Positions 63,213 through 64,000 of a DNA stretch of 64,000 nucleotides are shown here, piece by piece. The stretch is taken from contig JAEZMT010000066.1 in assembly GCA_023442085.1 (NCBI GenBank), positions 3,099-67,098 on the forward strand. The letters run 5' to 3'. Positions within the stretch are counted from its first letter, which is position 1. Each line of letters begins with the position of its first letter. A program made the position numbers and the translations under genes. The stretch comes from Pseudomonadota bacterium. GTDB taxonomy: Bacteria > Pseudomonadota > Alphaproteobacteria > Rhizobiales > Xanthobacteraceae. The notes under the pieces were generated by a model. That model was not told the DNA's origin and did not search any database. It was given only the letters and a program-made list of their open reading frames with translations.

Positions 63213-64000
63213 ATGAAATTCACCTACTCCTGGCTCAAGGATCACCTCGAGCCCACCGCCAGCTTCGACCAGATCGCGGAGCGCCTCTCCCTTATCGGCC
63301 TTGAGGTCGAAGGGGTGGAGGACAAGGCCAAGCAGCTCGCGCCCTTCGTGGTGGGCGAGGTGCTGTCCGCCGAGAAGCATCCGAACGCGGACAAGCTGCG
63401 GGTGTGCACCGTCTCCATCGGCAAGGGCGATCCCATCCAGGTGGTGTGCGGCGCGCCGAACGCGCGGGCGGGCCTGAAGACCGTCTTCGCCGCGCCGGGC
63501 ACGGTGATCCCCGCCACCGGCACGGAACTGAAGATCGGCAAGATCCGCGACGTGGAAAGCCGCGGCATGCTCTGCTCGGCCCGCGAGATGGGCCTGTCGG
63601 AAGAGCATGACGGCATCCTGGAACTGCCGGAGGACGCGCCCGTGGGCGCACCGTTCGCGGAAGTGCTCGGCCTCAATGACCCGGTGATCGAGATCGCGGT
63701 GACGCCCAACCGGGCCGACTGTCTCGGCGTCTCCGGCGTCGCCCGCGACCTTGCCGCCGCCGGCCTCGGCGAGCTGATGGCGCCGCGCGTGAAGCCGGTG
63801 GAGGGCGCATTCCCCGCCCCGCTGAGGGTGACGCTGGAATTCGGCGAGACCTCGCCGCTCTGCCCCGCCTTTGCCCTTCGGGTGGTGAAGGGCGTGAAGA
63901 ACGGCCCCTCCCCCCAGTGGCTGCAGGACCGCCTGCGCGCCATCGGCCTGCGCCCCATCAACGCGCTGGTGGACGTCACCAATTTCATGACGTTCGACCG
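63213..64000 (+). CDS. pheT: phenylalanyl-tRNA synthetase beta subunit (5' part, cut by window end)
   Basis: The first 262 codons of a protein normally about 800 aa. It starts [20 protein letters not shown]. The N-terminal tRNA-binding EMAP-like domain is visible ([53 protein letters not shown]), and then the start of the B3/B4 editing region ([19 protein letters not shown]). GGAGCAGG precedes the ATG. The reading frame is intact to the window edge. Confidence 0.96.
   Translation, partial: MKFTYSWLKDHLEPTASFDQIAERLSLIGLEVEGVEDKAKQLAPFVVGEVLSAEKHPNADKLRVCTVSIGKGDPIQVVCGAPNARAGLKTVFAAPGTVIPATGTELKIGKIRDVESRGMLCSAREMGLSEEHDGILELPEDAPVGAPFAEVLGLNDPVIEIAVTPNRADCLGVSGVARDLAAAGLGELMAPRVKPVEGAFPAPLRVTLEFGETSPLCPAFALRVVKGVKNGPSPQWLQDRLRAIGLRPINALVDVTNFMTFD

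Overview
The window is 64 kb of a GC-rich (roughly two-thirds G+C by eye), densely coded alphaproteobacterial chromosome, most probably from the Hyphomicrobiales (Rhizobiales), family Xanthobacteraceae (Xanthobacter/Azorhizobium-like). The reasons are the split F0 operon with a B' subunit (atpI-B-E-B'-B, no F1 genes nearby), BA14K-family proteins, the small aa3-type cytochrome oxidase subunit IV beside pntAA-AB-B, an RpoH with its intact RpoH box, and a possible ethylmalonyl-CoA pathway gene pair. The genus is inference. No rRNA, tRNA, insertion sequence, phage gene or CRISPR array was seen.

Layout. 0-3.2 kb: a GntR/FCD regulator with an SDR and an aldehyde dehydrogenase. 3.4-5.9 kb: a small protein and an HlyD-FUSC efflux pair. 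6.0-7.7 kb: an AT-rich accessory patch with an FkbM methyltransferase and an orphan REC-MarR regulator. 7.9-16 kb: housekeeping genes (rpoH, an RluD-type synthase, a LON-domain protein, a CnoX-type thioredoxin, smc). 16.2-19.4 kb: the F0 ATP synthase operon with a clear promoter and terminator. 19.6-26.2 kb: a DUF459 protein, a CoA-ester lyase, a DJ-1 protein, a DUF1737 protein, an unusual CDF-like transporter, a mesaconyl-CoA hydratase-like protein and a PHA-depolymerase-like esterase. 26.4-31.0 kb: ompW behind an FNR-type box, then sdhCDAB. 31.2-45.6 kb: an exopolysaccharide locus (flippase, Wzz/BY-kinase-like protein, Wza/GumB, WecG/GumM transferase, polymerase, acyltransferase, two FkbM methyltransferases, a GmhB-like phosphatase, a GH18 protein and a WcaJ/GumD initiating transferase). 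45.7-49.0 kb: pntAA-AB-B plus the oxidase subunit IV. 49.2-57.5 kb: a radical SAM protein, a VOC protein, a TetR regulator, a lipid kinase, TerC, and a gamma-glutamylputrescine synthetase/oxidase pair (puuA-puuB). 57.7-64 kb: a DUF3108 protein, infC (AUU start), two divergent BA14K paralogues, rpmI-rplT and pheS-pheT (cut by the window end).

The most interesting non-coding signal is the 667-bp gap upstream of the TetR gene (51804-52470). It holds two 15-bp operator-like palindromes on either side of a possible rightward promoter, followed by a tandemly duplicated ~94-bp unit. Each unit forms a small CCWGG stem, with a compensatory T-A to A-T swap between copies, and a perfect 11-13 bp stem-loop. 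The covariation suggests conserved structure rather than chance. A second unexplained signal is a 16/17-nt inverted repeat (ATAAGCGAA, 1-2 nt, GTTAAC) bracketing 100 bp upstream of the Wza/GumB gene, one arm overlapping the likely -10 element. Protein-level oddities include a Wzz protein whose fused tyrosine-kinase-like domain lacks a Walker A motif, and a CDF-family protein lacking two of its four canonical A-site metal ligands.
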